From positions 298,443-362,442 of the forward strand of contig NZ_JABVXC010000003.1 in NCBI RefSeq assembly GCF_013349955.1: a stretch of DNA of 64,000 nt, written 5' to 3'. A program made the position numbers and the translations under genes. This stretch comes from Onishia taeanensis. GTDB taxonomy: Bacteria > Pseudomonadota > Gammaproteobacteria > Pseudomonadales > Halomonadaceae. The notes below the pieces were generated by a model that did not search any database, had not been told where the DNA came from, and saw nothing but the letters and a program-made list of their open reading frames with translations. Shown one piece after another: positions 17,367-26,473 of the stretch; position 1 is the first letter of the stretch, and every line of letters begins with the position of its first letter.

Positions 17367-17505
17367 CTCTTGAGAAAAGGTTAACCGCGATAGTAGGTTG
17401 GCGACCGGGACCTAAACCATTAGGCGAAAGCCGCAGCGACTGTCGCTGACCTGCTGTCGTTGGCCTCCTGTCGCTTTCCTTCATCGCCGACCTCAGTCGT
17501 TGATC

Positions 17506-18921
17506 TCAATGCGAGCTCGAGGCGGTATCACTGCGGAGCGGCCCGGCCTCAACGGACGCACCTTGCGGGTCAGCATCGTCATAGTAGGCGATATGCGCCT
17601 CATCGGCTGGCGGCGGCCCGACGATAGGCTCGGCGACGGCGACATCGGGCACCGCCAAGGAAAGGTCCTCGAGGTATTCGTGCTCGACGGCTCCCTGCAC
17701 CTGCTCGTCGGTGACGCCAAGCTCAGCCCCTGCCAGGGTCTGAGTCTGGGTGGGCACGAAGGGCGCCATGGGCAGCGGCGCCGGGCGGACGCTGCGTCGC
17801 CAGACGAAGAAGCCGACCAGGCCAAGCCCCACGGCGCCCATCGACCAGAAAAGACCACCGTCGCCGAACGCGGCCATCACCGGAGTGATCAGCGGCGGGC
17901 TGACCGTGGAACCTAACGCATTGATCAGCAGCAAGCCCTGGCTCATGCGCACCAGGGCACCGGCCGGAGCCCGGTCGGCGGCATGGCTAACCGCGACCGG
18001 GTACAGTGAAAAGACGCCACCGCCAAGCAGGAATAGCAGTCCCCCCATCAGCCACGACTCTCCCGGCACCAGCAGCAGCGCCATCGACAGCCCCGCCGTA
18101 CTGGAGCCGATGATGATCAGCACCAGCTGACGGTCGTGCTTGTCCGACCAGCGCCCGATCGGATATTGCAGCAGCATGGCCCCGAGCACCACCACCGCCA
18201 TCATCTGGCCGATCTGCGCGACCTCCAAGCCGCTGCGCTGCAGGTAGAGCGGCAGCAGGCTATAAATCGCTGCCACGACCAGTCCCGAGCCGAAACAGCC
18301 CATCACCCCGGTGGGCGTCAGCGTGATCAACCGCAGCGGCGACAGCGGCTCGGCATGCTCGATCAGCGGCGAGACCCGCGGGATCATCGCCATCGGTAGC
18401 ACCGACAGCGAGGCCAGCATGCCCACCACCATGAAGGGCGCAGCATCGCTCATGGCGTTGGTGGCGCCGAGCAGCAGTTGGCCAATCACGCCGGCGGCGT
18501 AAAGAGAGATCATGTACATCGCCAGCAGGCGACCGCGCACCTTGGTATCGGCGCTGGCCAGCAGCCAGCTCTCGATGACCAGATAGACGCCCACCGTTGC
18601 CCAGCCGCCAATCAGTCGCAGTACGAACCAACTGACAGGATCGAGCCACAGGCCCTGCAAAAGCACCGTGACCGCAACCAGCGAGGCAAAACAGCCATAG
18701 GCGCGAATGTGCCCAATGCGCAGCAGCAGGCGGTCATTGAACAGCGCCCCCAGCGCCAGGCCGATGAAGTAGGCCGACGACACCCAGCCGATCACCACGG
18801 CGGACTCACCCGCCGCATCCAGCCGCAGAGTGATCAGGGAGGCCAGGAAGCCATTGCCGATGCAGAGAATGAAGAGCCCCAGCAGGGGTGCCAAGGCCAA
18901 GGAAAGCAATTGCCGGGACAT
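17506..18921 (-). CDS. MFS transporter, YcaD-like
   Basis: A 471-residue major facilitator with 12 predicted helices, opening LALAPLLGLFILCIGNGFLASLITLRL, as in YcaD-type transporters of unknown substrate. The ~80-residue C-terminal tail after the last helix (from ~385) is acidic and proline-rich, longer than usual, and probably cytoplasmic and disordered. GAGG precedes the ATG. It stands alone; the gap of 257 bp to the next gene upstream holds its promoter. Confidence 0.83.
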   Translation of the reverse strand: MSRQLLSLALAPLLGLFILCIGNGFLASLITLRLDAAGESAVVIGWVSSAYFIGLALGALFNDRLLLRIGHIRAYGCFASLVAVTVLLQGLWLDPVSWFVLRLIGGWATVGVYLVIESWLLASADTKVRGRLLAMYMISLYAAGVIGQLLLGATNAMSDAAPFMVVGMLASLSVLPMAMIPRVSPLIEHAEPLSPLRLITLTPTGVMGCFGSGLVVAAIYSLLPLYLQRSGLEVAQIGQMMAVVVLGAMLLQYPIGRWSDKHDRQLVLIIIGSSTAGLSMALLLVPGESWLMGGLLFLLGGGVFSLYPVAVSHAADRAPAGALVRMSQGLLLINALGSTVSPPLITPVMAAFGDGGLFWSMGAVGLGLVGFFVWRRSVRPAPLPMAPFVPTQTQTLAGAELGVTDEQVQGAVEHEYLEDLSLAVPDVAVAEPIVGPPPADEAHIAYYDDADPQGASVEAGPLRSDTASSSH

Positions 18922-19178
18922 GATATGCCTCGCATCGACGAGAGGAAAACACCGCCACTCCGGGCGAGTGAGTTGCGATAATCATCTTGCCGGCAGGGAA
19001 GGTTACGCCGCCTCGTCATCAGGCTAGAAGCCGCCCACCAACGGCGCAATACGGGCAATCGCGCGGCGAATATACGCTTGGACCGGCTCGTCGCCAAGCG
19101 CTATTTACGCCGTCGCTCATGTATGACCATGGCACCGGGAACACAGGCTGAATCAGCCCGTATCATTCGTGCGTCTCA

Positions 19179-19835
19179 TCAATATGTCTTTGTGGGGCGT
19201 CTTAGAAGAACGACATCGTGGTCGGGAAAGCTCACCTCCATGGTGAGTCGCTCGGCCAACCAGTAAAAGCTCGCTTCGCTGAAAAAGCAGACATGAGTAG
19301 GATCGAGGATATAGTGCCAACCGGCGAAGGCCTCGCGGCTGGTGACCCGCTTGGTCATCAGCCCCAGCCAACCGCCGGGCCGCAGCAATTTGGCCAGGCC
19401 AATCAGCTCGTTACCGGGGGCCGCCATGTGTTCGACCACCTCGGTGGCGGTGATGAAATCGTAGCCCCGTGACAGCGGTGCCGTGTCGGTCGCGTAGTAG
19501 GGGTCGAAGATGGCCATCGGGTGGCCCGCTTCCTCGAACATGACCGAGAGCGTCGGCCCGGGGCCACTGCCAACATCGAGCCCCTCTGCGCCGGGCGCCA
19601 GCCGCGCAAGCAGGGGCGCCTGCAGCCGCGACAGGAAGCGCCGGTAGCCGGCGTCCTGTGGCGAGTTCCGGTGCTGGTCGTAAACCGCGCGCTCGGCAGC
19701 GGCATCCAGGTGCTGATGCGGCGGCACGAAGACCAAGGTGCAGACCTGACACTGCAGGTAATCACGCCGCGCATCCCGATGGTAGGCTACCGCTCCGGGC
19801 GCGTCGCACAGCGGGCAGGACAGGGGCTGGGTCAT
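19179..19835 (-). CDS. Class I SAM-dependent methyltransferase with zinc-ribbon N terminus
   Basis: A 218-residue protein. The first ~30 residues hold two Cys pairs (CPLC and CQVC) of a zinc ribbon, followed by a Rossmann-type methyltransferase domain with motif I GLDVGSGPGPTLS, an ATEVVEHM segment and LLRPGGWLGLMTKRV. This is the Methyltransf_23 layout. Substrate unknown. I chose the ATG at 19835 because the zinc ribbon starts just after it; the frame extends much further upstream through DNA that is coding on neither strand in that frame. It is divergent from the glyoxalase-fold gene at 19907 by 71 bp. Confidence 0.83.
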   Translation of the reverse strand: MTQPLSCPLCDAPGAVAYHRDARRDYLQCQVCTLVFVPPHQHLDAAAERAVYDQHRNSPQDAGYRRFLSRLQAPLLARLAPGAEGLDVGSGPGPTLSVMFEEAGHPMAIFDPYYATDTAPLSRGYDFITATEVVEHMAAPGNELIGLAKLLRPGGWLGLMTKRVTSREAFAGWHYILDPTHVCFFSEASFYWLAERLTMEVSFPDHDVVLLRRPTKTY

Positions 19836-19906
19836 CGTCGTATGCTCATGGAAATATTCGCCGCCAAGCCTACCCTGTTCGATCCGGCGGCCCAAGGAGG
19901 AACCCC

Positions 19907-20287
19907 ATGCTGTCAGCTCTGGATCATCTGGTGATGTATGTCGATGACCTGCCAGGAGCCGTGGACTTCTACAGCCGCGTCCTGGACATGGACGCCAAGG
20001 AGCAGGATGCCGGCCATGCCGACCTGCACTTCGGTAACCTGACACTGCGCCTGCAGCGCACCGACAGCGCCGCCGAGCCCAAGGCAACCAGGCCCGCCAC
20101 CGGGGGCATGGAGCTGTCTTTCGCCAGCCGCCTGCCGCTCGACGAGGTCGAGCGGCACCTGACCGCCCTTTCCGTCCCGGTAGAACTCGGTCCTGTGGCC
20201 CGGGCTGGCGGCAAAGGGCCGGTGGAGTCGCTCTATCTGCGCGACCCGGAAGGCAACCTGCTGGAGATCACCCGCCCGCGGCGGTGA
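19907..20287 (+). CDS. VOC family (glyoxalase/bleomycin resistance fold) protein
   Basis: A 126-residue vicinal-oxygen-chelate protein opening LDHLVMYVDDLPGAVDFYSRVLDMD, the standard first module with the metal-ligand His, and closing with SLYLRDPEGNLLEI, which supplies the second-half Glu. The size is one VOC domain, so it would work as a dimer. AAGGAGG lies 6 nt before the ATG. The enzymatic role (glyoxalase, dioxygenase or resistance protein) cannot be told. Confidence 0.87.
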   Translation: MLSALDHLVMYVDDLPGAVDFYSRVLDMDAKEQDAGHADLHFGNLTLRLQRTDSAAEPKATRPATGGMELSFASRLPLDEVERHLTALSVPVELGPVARAGGKGPVESLYLRDPEGNLLEITRPRR

Positions 20288-20377
20288 TGGCAACACCTGC
20301 CAGGGCAGGTATCATGTTGCCCAGGCTCGCTTTTTACATCTAGTTCCACTCCGACCGTTTCGTTCAAGGACGATGTC

Positions 20378-20761
20378 ATGCCCCAGACGCCCGCACCCGA
20401 GACGCCTCCTTCCGAGATGCCTCCCTCTCCTCAACAGGCGGACACCACCATGGCCATGGTGGTCTACGGCCTCTTCCTGGCGGGGATGGTGATCGGCTTT
20501 ACGCCGCTGATTGGGGTGGTCATCGCCTATGTCTACCGCGGCAAGGGACCTGACTGGCTCGAGGCACACTATCGCTACCAGATTCGCACCTTCTGGATCG
20601 GCCTGCTGTACGGCCTAATTGCCACGCTTCTGACGCTGGTGGTGATTGGCGTCCCGCTTTTGATCGCGTTGGCGGTATGGATGATCATCCGTTGCGTCAA
20701 GGGCTTCAAAGGCCTGCAGGAACAACGCCCACCCGCCAATATCACCACCTGGCTGGTCTGA
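20378..20761 (+). CDS. DUF4870-like membrane protein (first paralogue)
   Basis: A 127-residue protein: a proline-rich N-terminal ~22 residues, then three hydrophobic helices. Conserved features are VYGLFLAGMVIGFTPLIGVVIAYVYRG, an amphipathic HYRYQIRTFWIGLLYGL segment and a final helix with IIRCVKGFKGL. It fits the DUF4870 family, unknown function. AAGGA precedes the ATG. The gene overlaps closely with the LpxL-type acyltransferase downstream, and a second paralogue (21713-22063) flanks that gene on the other side. Confidence 0.78.
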   Translation: MPQTPAPETPPSEMPPSPQQADTTMAMVVYGLFLAGMVIGFTPLIGVVIAYVYRGKGPDWLEAHYRYQIRTFWIGLLYGLIATLLTLVVIGVPLLIALAVWMIIRCVKGFKGLQEQRPPANITTWLV

Positions 20762-20768
20762 ATTGCCG

Positions 20769-21698
20769 ATGAGTGAAGACATTTCCCGCCGCGACCGCCT
20801 CCAGGCCTCCGCCATCACTGCCCTGTGGCGCAGCCTGGCCGGACGACGGCTGAGCAGCCTCTGGCGGCTATCGAGGGTCGCGGGACCGCTAGTGCATCGC
20901 TTCAGCAAGCGCGAGCGCCAGATCACCGAGACCAACCTGGCGATCGTCTATCCCCAGGCCAGCGAGGCCGAGCGCCGCCGGCTGGCGAGGGAGAGCCTGA
21001 CGCATTCCACCGCCACCATGCTCGAACTGGGCTTTGCCTGGATGGATGACCCGGAGCGAGTCGAGACGTCGATCGTCGAAGTCCATGGCCGCGAGTTGCT
21101 CGATGAGGCCCGGGCAGAGGGGCGCGGCGTCATCGTGCTGGCGCCCCATTTCGGCAACTGGGAAGTGCTGAATTTCTGGTTGTCTGGCCATTTTCCGTTC
21201 ACCGCCATGTACGAGCCGCCCAAGATCGCTCCACTGGATCCAGTCATTCGTCATGGCCGGGAACGACGCGGCGCCCAACTGGTGCCGACCAACCCGCGCG
21301 GCGTGGCAGCGCTGCTCAAGGCGCTAAAGCGTTGCGAAGCCGTCGGCATCCTGCCGGACCAGGAGCCTGACTGGGGCAGTGGCGTCTTCGCTCCCTTTTA
21401 TGACCGCCCCGCCTACACCGCCACCCTGCTGCCGAAACTGGTGGCCCGCACCCAGGCCCGGGTGGTCACCGGGGTCGCCAGGCGTCTACCCGGGCGGGGC
21501 TTCGCGCTGCACTTCCTGGCCGCCGATGAACGAGTCTTCGATAGCGACGAAACCGCCTCGGCCAGCGGCGTGAACGCAAGCGTAGAGGCCGCCATCGCTC
21601 TGGACCCGGCCCAGTACCAGTGGGAATACAAGCGTTACCGCAAGACGCCCGAGGAAGCCGCCGGCGCCCCGGACTTCCGCCGTGCGCGCATCTACTGA
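20769..21698 (+). CDS. LpxL/HtrB-type lysophospholipid/lipid A acyltransferase
   Basis: A 309-residue protein of the LpxL/HtrB/MsbB acyltransferase family. The catalytic motif H127-FGNWE132 is present (LAPHFGNWEVLNF), followed by the substrate-binding FTAMYEPPK and VGILPDQEPDWGSGVFAPFYDRPAYT segments. Members add a secondary acyl chain to lipid A at the inner face of the inner membrane; related enzymes acylate ornithine lipids or aryl polyenes. The ATG at 20769 comes 7 nt after the preceding stop. It sits between two DUF4870 paralogues, probably one operon. Confidence 0.87.
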   Translation: MSEDISRRDRLQASAITALWRSLAGRRLSSLWRLSRVAGPLVHRFSKRERQITETNLAIVYPQASEAERRRLARESLTHSTATMLELGFAWMDDPERVETSIVEVHGRELLDEARAEGRGVIVLAPHFGNWEVLNFWLSGHFPFTAMYEPPKIAPLDPVIRHGRERRGAQLVPTNPRGVAALLKALKRCEAVGILPDQEPDWGSGVFAPFYDRPAYTATLLPKLVARTQARVVTGVARRLPGRGFALHFLAADERVFDSDETASASGVNASVEAAIALDPAQYQWEYKRYRKTPEEAAGAPDFRRARIY

Positions 21699-21712
21699 CG
21701 CCGAGAGAGCTC

Positions 21713-22063
21713 ATGACTCAGACCTATCTGCCCGAGCAGGACACCCGTGTCACGCAAATTATCTATGTACTCTATCTGGCGGGGCTGATCACCGGCAGCG
21801 TGACCACCCTGATCGGCGCCATCATGGCCTATGTCTACCGCAGCGATGCTTCACCCTGGCTGCGTGAACACTATCGCTACCTGATCCGCACCTTTTGGAT
21901 CGGCACTCTCTACGGCTGCATCGCCTTCTTGCTCGGCGTCATCGGTATTGGCTTTTTGATCATGCCGCTGCTGGGACTGTGGCTTATCGTGCGCTGCGTG
22001 ATCGGCCTCAAGGCCGTGCGCGCCGACCAGGCACCGGCCAAACCCAGCACCTGGTTATGGTAA
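21713..22063 (+). CDS. DUF4870-like membrane protein (second paralogue)
   Basis: A 116-residue paralogue of the 20378-20761 protein. The two share the order of an LAGLITG helix, AIMAYVYR, a HYRYLIRTFWIGTLYG segment, and a last helix leading to IVRCVIGLKAV, and even a matching end (PxxxxTWLx). Three membrane helices are predicted. GAGAG precedes the ATG 14 bp after the acyltransferase stop. The duplication around one lipid-modifying gene suggests a shared role, which is inference only. Confidence 0.78.
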   Translation: MTQTYLPEQDTRVTQIIYVLYLAGLITGSVTTLIGAIMAYVYRSDASPWLREHYRYLIRTFWIGTLYGCIAFLLGVIGIGFLIMPLLGLWLIVRCVIGLKAVRADQAPAKPSTWLW

Positions 22064-22507
22064 GAAAACCGGAGTAAACGTGCAGAAAAACGGCAAGCGC
22101 CTAAGACTCCTCCCGCATAGGGAACATGCGACCTCGGATCCCATCTAATATATAAATAGCCATACATAAAGACGCTTCTAGACCGAGCCTGATATATCCA
22201 TCATCTGGGCAGTAAAAGAATAGCGAACGTAATGCCAAAGCTCGCCCCGATGCTGAATCAACTCTCCTCCCCGGAATGCGCAGGGACTGCCGGCGGGGGC
22301 CAATGGAGAACAACGGAAAGTGATGATGACACCACATCACCCGCTGTGCGGCGCAGGTACGCCCCGGACAGCAGGTACCCCGACACCTCGTCTTTCGACT
22401 CGCCGGGCGCTTCTGTGCGCGCCTAGACCATGGGGCGGTCGGCCCAATCCATCGGCCGACAAGCCCTCAGGTTCTAATCGTCTGTTGCGCTACAGCGTGG
22501 TAAGCCG
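22064..22507. other. Intergenic region upstream of opgH
   Basis: About 444 bp without a convincing gene. An AT-rich patch around 22145-22170 (TAATATATAAATAGCC) is a plausible promoter zone. I see no clear terminator after the DUF4870 gene. Small open frames here lack ribosome sites and recognisable products. Confidence 0.45.
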
Positions 22508-24499
22508 ATGAATGCTATCGACGAACCTCGCAGCGCCCCGACACACCCCACTTCTTCTGCCCAAGCCGAGCTTCTTCAGTTCAGGCCCCCTTGGCGGCGT
22601 AGCCGGCGTGCCCTCTTTGCCGGACTGTTCGCCGGCACCGCGGCGCTGGGCATCTGGGCAATGTTTCAGATCCTCTATGTCGGCGGCATCACACCCCTGG
22701 AGCTGGTCATCCTGGGGCTGTTTGCGCTGACCTTCAGCTGGATCATCATGGCTTTCTGGAGCGCCGTGATCGGCTTCGTGCTGACGCTGTGCCGCCGCGA
22801 CCCGGTGACGCTGGCCCGCCTGCAGCCAGCGCGACCGCCCAGCGATGCGCAATCGAGAACCGCACTGGTGATGCCGATTCACAATGAAAACATCGGCGGG
22901 GTCATCAGCGGGCTGGAGGCGACCTGCCGCGACCTGCCTGCCGACACGCCCAAGCGCCAGCTGGAAGTCTTTGTCTTGAGTGACAGTACCGACGATGCCA
23001 TTGTCGAGCAGGAGCATCTTGCGATCGGCGCCTTGCAGCGTCGCCTGAACGGCGCCTGCCAGTTGCACTACCGGCACCGGGACAGCAACAGCGGCCGCAA
23101 GGCCGGCAACCTCGGCGAATTCTGTCGCCGCTGGGGAAAACGCTACGATTTCATGCTGGTGCTGGATGCCGACAGTGTGATGAGTGGTCGCACAGTGTCG
23201 TCCCTCATCGATGCCATGGAGGCCAACCCGCGGCTTGGCCTGCTTCAGACGGTGCCCATTCCTGTTCACCAGCAAAGTCTGTTCGGTCGAGCCAACCAGT
23301 TTGCCGCCTCGCTCTATTCGCCGATGCTCGCCGCTGGCCTGAGCTTCTGGCATGCCGACGCCGCCAACTACTTCGGCCACAACGCCATCATGCGCACGGA
23401 AGCCTTTATGGCCCACTGCGGCCTACCGCAGTTGCCCGGATCGCCGCCGCTGGGAGGCGACATCCTCAGCCATGACTTCGTCGAAGCGGCGCTGATGCGG
23501 CGGGGTGGCTGGCAGGTACAGATGCAGACCGATCTGGACGGCAGCTTCGAGGAAATGCCTAGTCATATCCTCGACTATGCCAAACGGGACCGGCGCTGGG
23601 TACAGGGCAATCTTCAGCACCTGCGCCTGCTGGGCGGCCATGGCCTGCATCCGCTCAGCCGGCTGCACTTTCTGTTCGGAGCCTTTGCCTACATCTCCTC
23701 GCTGGTCTGGCTGTCGATCCTGGTGATCAGCACCGCCGATGCCCTGATCCGCGCCATCGCCGAGCCCAATTTCTTCACCTCCAACGCCCAGTTGTTTCCC
23801 GACTGGCCGATTGCGCCACCGCCCCTGATCATGCCGCTGCTCGGCGGCACCCTGGCCATGCTGCTGATGCCCAAGATGTTGGGCATGTGTATCGCGATGA
23901 TCCGCCGCCCCCGCGCCTTCGGCGGTCGCGGGCGGCTGGCCATCAGCGTGCTGCTCGAAAGCCTGTTCGCGATGCTGATCGCCCCGCTGATGATGGTGTT
24001 CCACAGCCTGTTCGTGATCAACGTCCTGAGCGGGCGCACCGTGGCCTGGGACCCGCAATCTCGGGAAGGGCGCGCCGTGGCGTGGCGCGAAGCGTGGCGA
24101 CATACCTGGCAGGCCAGTCTGGTCGGGCTTGCCTGGGCCGGCGTCACCTGGTGGTACACCCCGGTATTCTTCTGGTGGCTGACCCCGGTATGGCTGGGCC
24201 TGATGCTGGCCGCGCCGCTGATCCGGCTCAGCAGTAGCCTCACGCTTGGACGCTACCTTCGCCGGGCCGGCTTGCTGCTGGTACCCAGCGAGACCTGCCC
24301 ACCCGCCGTGCTACGCGCGCAACTCTCTTCTGAAGGGCTCTCTTCTGAAGGACTCTCTTCTGAAGAACTTTCCTCTGCAGAGCTTTCCCCTGCAGAAGTG
24401 GCAGATGGCGGGCGGCCCTGGCCGCCTCCCCAGGAGCAGCCCGGCGATATGCCGGAACAGACCTTCGGCGCCGATGCCGCCTCGCAAGGCATGTCGTAG
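22508..24499 (+). CDS. opgH: Glucans biosynthesis glucosyltransferase OpgH/MdoH
   Basis: A 663-residue family-2 glucosyltransferase of the inner membrane that polymerises UDP-glucose into the backbone of osmoregulated periplasmic glucans. Seen: two N-terminal helices, the GT-A domain with LVMPIHNE, the metal-binding LDADS, and the QxxRW-type RDRRWVQGN, then about five C-terminal helices. It is shorter than E. coli OpgH (847 residues), with a reduced N-terminal region. The C-terminal tail holds a five-residue repeat (LSSEG-type, residues ~606-630). The ribosome site is weak. opgG follows; in enterobacteria the order is opgG then opgH. Confidence 0.93.
   Translation: MNAIDEPRSAPTHPTSSAQAELLQFRPPWRRSRRALFAGLFAGTAALGIWAMFQILYVGGITPLELVILGLFALTFSWIIMAFWSAVIGFVLTLCRRDPVTLARLQPARPPSDAQSRTALVMPIHNENIGGVISGLEATCRDLPADTPKRQLEVFVLSDSTDDAIVEQEHLAIGALQRRLNGACQLHYRHRDSNSGRKAGNLGEFCRRWGKRYDFMLVLDADSVMSGRTVSSLIDAMEANPRLGLLQTVPIPVHQQSLFGRANQFAASLYSPMLAAGLSFWHADAANYFGHNAIMRTEAFMAHCGLPQLPGSPPLGGDILSHDFVEAALMRRGGWQVQMQTDLDGSFEEMPSHILDYAKRDRRWVQGNLQHLRLLGGHGLHPLSRLHFLFGAFAYISSLVWLSILVISTADALIRAIAEPNFFTSNAQLFPDWPIAPPPLIMPLLGGTLAMLLMPKMLGMCIAMIRRPRAFGGRGRLAISVLLESLFAMLIAPLMMVFHSLFVINVLSGRTVAWDPQSREGRAVAWREAWRHTWQASLVGLAWAGVTWWYTPVFFWWLTPVWLGLMLAAPLIRLSSSLTLGRYLRRAGLLLVPSETCPPAVLRAQLSSEGLSSEGLSSEELSSAELSPAEVADGGRPWPPPQEQPGDMPEQTFGADAASQGMS
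24323..24397 (+). repeat. 15-bp in-frame tandem repeat in opgH tail
   Basis: Five units of 15 bp (CTCTCTTCTGAAGGG type). The first three are nearly identical and the last two are degenerate. Each encodes LSSEG/LSSEE/LSSAE/LSPAE. Because the unit is a multiple of three, changes in copy number keep the frame and only alter the tail length of OpgH. Confidence 0.9.
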
Positions 24500-24596
24500 T
24501 ACATCGCCGGCAAAGGCTAAGCCTCTGCCAATCGCAGACAAGGTGCTGCACAGCGCACCTCGTTGTCGTTTTCCCCCAACCGCTTGGAGCCACGGA

Positions 24597-26453
24597 ATGC
24601 TGATACAGCGCGGGATGTCAGAGCGAGCCAGCCATGCTCGACAGGATCAGGCAGGGCGTTTTGCAACGCCCCTTTCGAACACCACCCGACTCTGGACGGG
24701 GCTCAGCTGTTTGGCGCTTGGGCTCGGCATGGCGCCTACGGCCTGGGCTGAAGCGCCAACAGCCGATGCTTCGGCGGAGACCCATATCGAAGCGCAAGGC
24801 TCTGATGTAAAGCACTCTGGTGTAAAGAACCCTGATGCGCAAAGCCAAGGCGACCAGAACCAGCAATCCCCGCGCCCTGATGCCGCCACCGATGCCAGTG
24901 CCAGCCAGCCAGCGCCCAGCGACCAGACCCGCATGGCGTCGCTGGACGCGCTATATGAGGAGGTCACCTCCCAGGCCAAGCAGCTCGCCGATGCCCCCTA
25001 CGAGACTTCCGACACTGCCTTGCCTGACGCCTTGCAGGACATGGATTACGATCGTTACCGACAGATTCGCTTCCGCCCCGACAAGGCCCTGTGGCGCGAC
25101 CAGTCGCTCTTCGAGGTGCAGCTCTTCCATACCGGCTTTCTCTATGATCAGCCAGTAAGCCTCAACCTGGTCGAGCCGCGCGACGACAGCGACCAGATTG
25201 AGGTGTCGCCGCTGCCCTTCGATCAAGGCTATTTCCGCTATGACGATGCGGCGGCCCCCATCGGCGAGGCACTGGCCAAAGAGTCCAGCGACGACCAGGC
25301 CAACAACGATATCGGCTATGCAGGCTTTCGCCTGCATTATCCGCTCAACCGCGGCGACTACCGTGACGAATTCGTCGTCTTCCTCGGCGCGTCCTATTTC
25401 CGCCTGGTTGGCCGCGACCAGAGCTACGGCCTATCGGCACGCGGGCTTGCCATCGACACCGCCTCGCCACAGGGCGAGGAATTCCCGGCATTCACGGACT
25501 TCTGGCTGGCCAAGCCGGCCCCTGATGCCACCCATATCCAGGTGCTGGCACTGCTCGACAGCCCCTCGGTCAGCGGTGCCTATCGCTTCGACATCACCCC
25601 CGGCGAGTCCAGCACCGTCGATGTCGAAGCACGCCTCTTTGCCCGCGAAGACGTGAAGAAGCTCGGCGTGGCCCCGCTGACCAGCATGTTCTGGCACGGC
25701 AGTCTGGAGCGCATGCACGACGATGACTACCGGCCCCGTGTCCACGATTCGAACGGCCTGTCCATGCACACCGCCAAGGGGGAGTGGATCTGGCGCCCAT
25801 TGAGCAATCCAACTCAGCTGCATATTTCCTCGCTGCGCGATGACACGCCCCAAGGCTTCGGCCTGGTGCAACGCCCTCGTGCATTCGACGATTATTTGGA
25901 TATGGAGGCGCGCTATGACCTGCGCCCCAGCCAATGGGTAACGCCACAGGGCGGTGACTGGGGAGCCGGCGGTGTGGAACTGGTGGAGATTCCCACCGAG
26001 AACGAAACCAATGACAATATCATCGCCTACTGGGTGCCCGATGCGCCCTTCGAAGCCGGCGAGTCACGCACCTATCGCTATCGCACCGCGACGTTTGGTG
26101 CCTACCCACCGAGTCTCGAGCTTGCCGGCGTCGTCCATACCCGCCAGGGCTGGGGCGGCGTACCGGGCCAGGACGACACTCCGCCCAAGAGTCGCCGTCA
26201 CTTCATCGTCGACTTTCGCGGTGGCGAGCTTTCGAGCCTGGATGCCAGCCAACCCGTGGAGATGACGCTGAGCACGTCGAGCGGCGAGCTCCTCACCGAG
26301 CAGGTGCAGCCGCTGCCCGACGGCAAGACATGGCGGGCGAGTTTCCGCCTCCAGCCCGACGGCGACAAACCAGCCGACATGCGGCTATCGCTGACCCTAC
26401 GTGGCCAGCCGCTGACGGAAACCTGGAACTATGTCTGGTACCCCCGGCGCTGA
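24597..26453 (+). CDS. opgG: Periplasmic glucans biosynthesis protein OpgG/MdoG
   Basis: A 618-residue periplasmic protein needed for osmoregulated periplasmic glucan synthesis, probably for branching or release of the backbone made by OpgH. Seen: a signal peptide (LSCLALGLGMAPTAWAEA, ~residues 34-52), a low-complexity linker to ~110, then the OpgG beta-sandwich domains starting LDALYEEVTSQAKQLADAPY. It continues through FVVFLGASYFRLVGRDQSYGLSARGLAIDTA and closes with the Ig-like C-terminal domain. It is longer than E. coli OpgG (511 residues), mostly from the linker. I chose ATG 24597 (TTGGAG 7 nt upstream); ATG 24615 is an alternative. Confidence 0.92.
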   Translation: MLIQRGMSERASHARQDQAGRFATPLSNTTRLWTGLSCLALGLGMAPTAWAEAPTADASAETHIEAQGSDVKHSGVKNPDAQSQGDQNQQSPRPDAATDASASQPAPSDQTRMASLDALYEEVTSQAKQLADAPYETSDTALPDALQDMDYDRYRQIRFRPDKALWRDQSLFEVQLFHTGFLYDQPVSLNLVEPRDDSDQIEVSPLPFDQGYFRYDDAAAPIGEALAKESSDDQANNDIGYAGFRLHYPLNRGDYRDEFVVFLGASYFRLVGRDQSYGLSARGLAIDTASPQGEEFPAFTDFWLAKPAPDATHIQVLALLDSPSVSGAYRFDITPGESSTVDVEARLFAREDVKKLGVAPLTSMFWHGSLERMHDDDYRPRVHDSNGLSMHTAKGEWIWRPLSNPTQLHISSLRDDTPQGFGLVQRPRAFDDYLDMEARYDLRPSQWVTPQGGDWGAGGVELVEIPTENETNDNIIAYWVPDAPFEAGESRTYRYRTATFGAYPPSLELAGVVHTRQGWGGVPGQDDTPPKSRRHFIVDFRGGELSSLDASQPVEMTLSTSSGELLTEQVQPLPDGKTWRASFRLQPDGDKPADMRLSLTLRGQPLTETWNYVWYPRR

Positions 26454-26473
26454 CAGCGGCCGCGGCGAAACCA

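Noticed and set aside
22490..23416. Open frame of 308 codons on the minus strand
   Set aside because: Antisense to opgH, which has all catalytic motifs; the product matches nothing.
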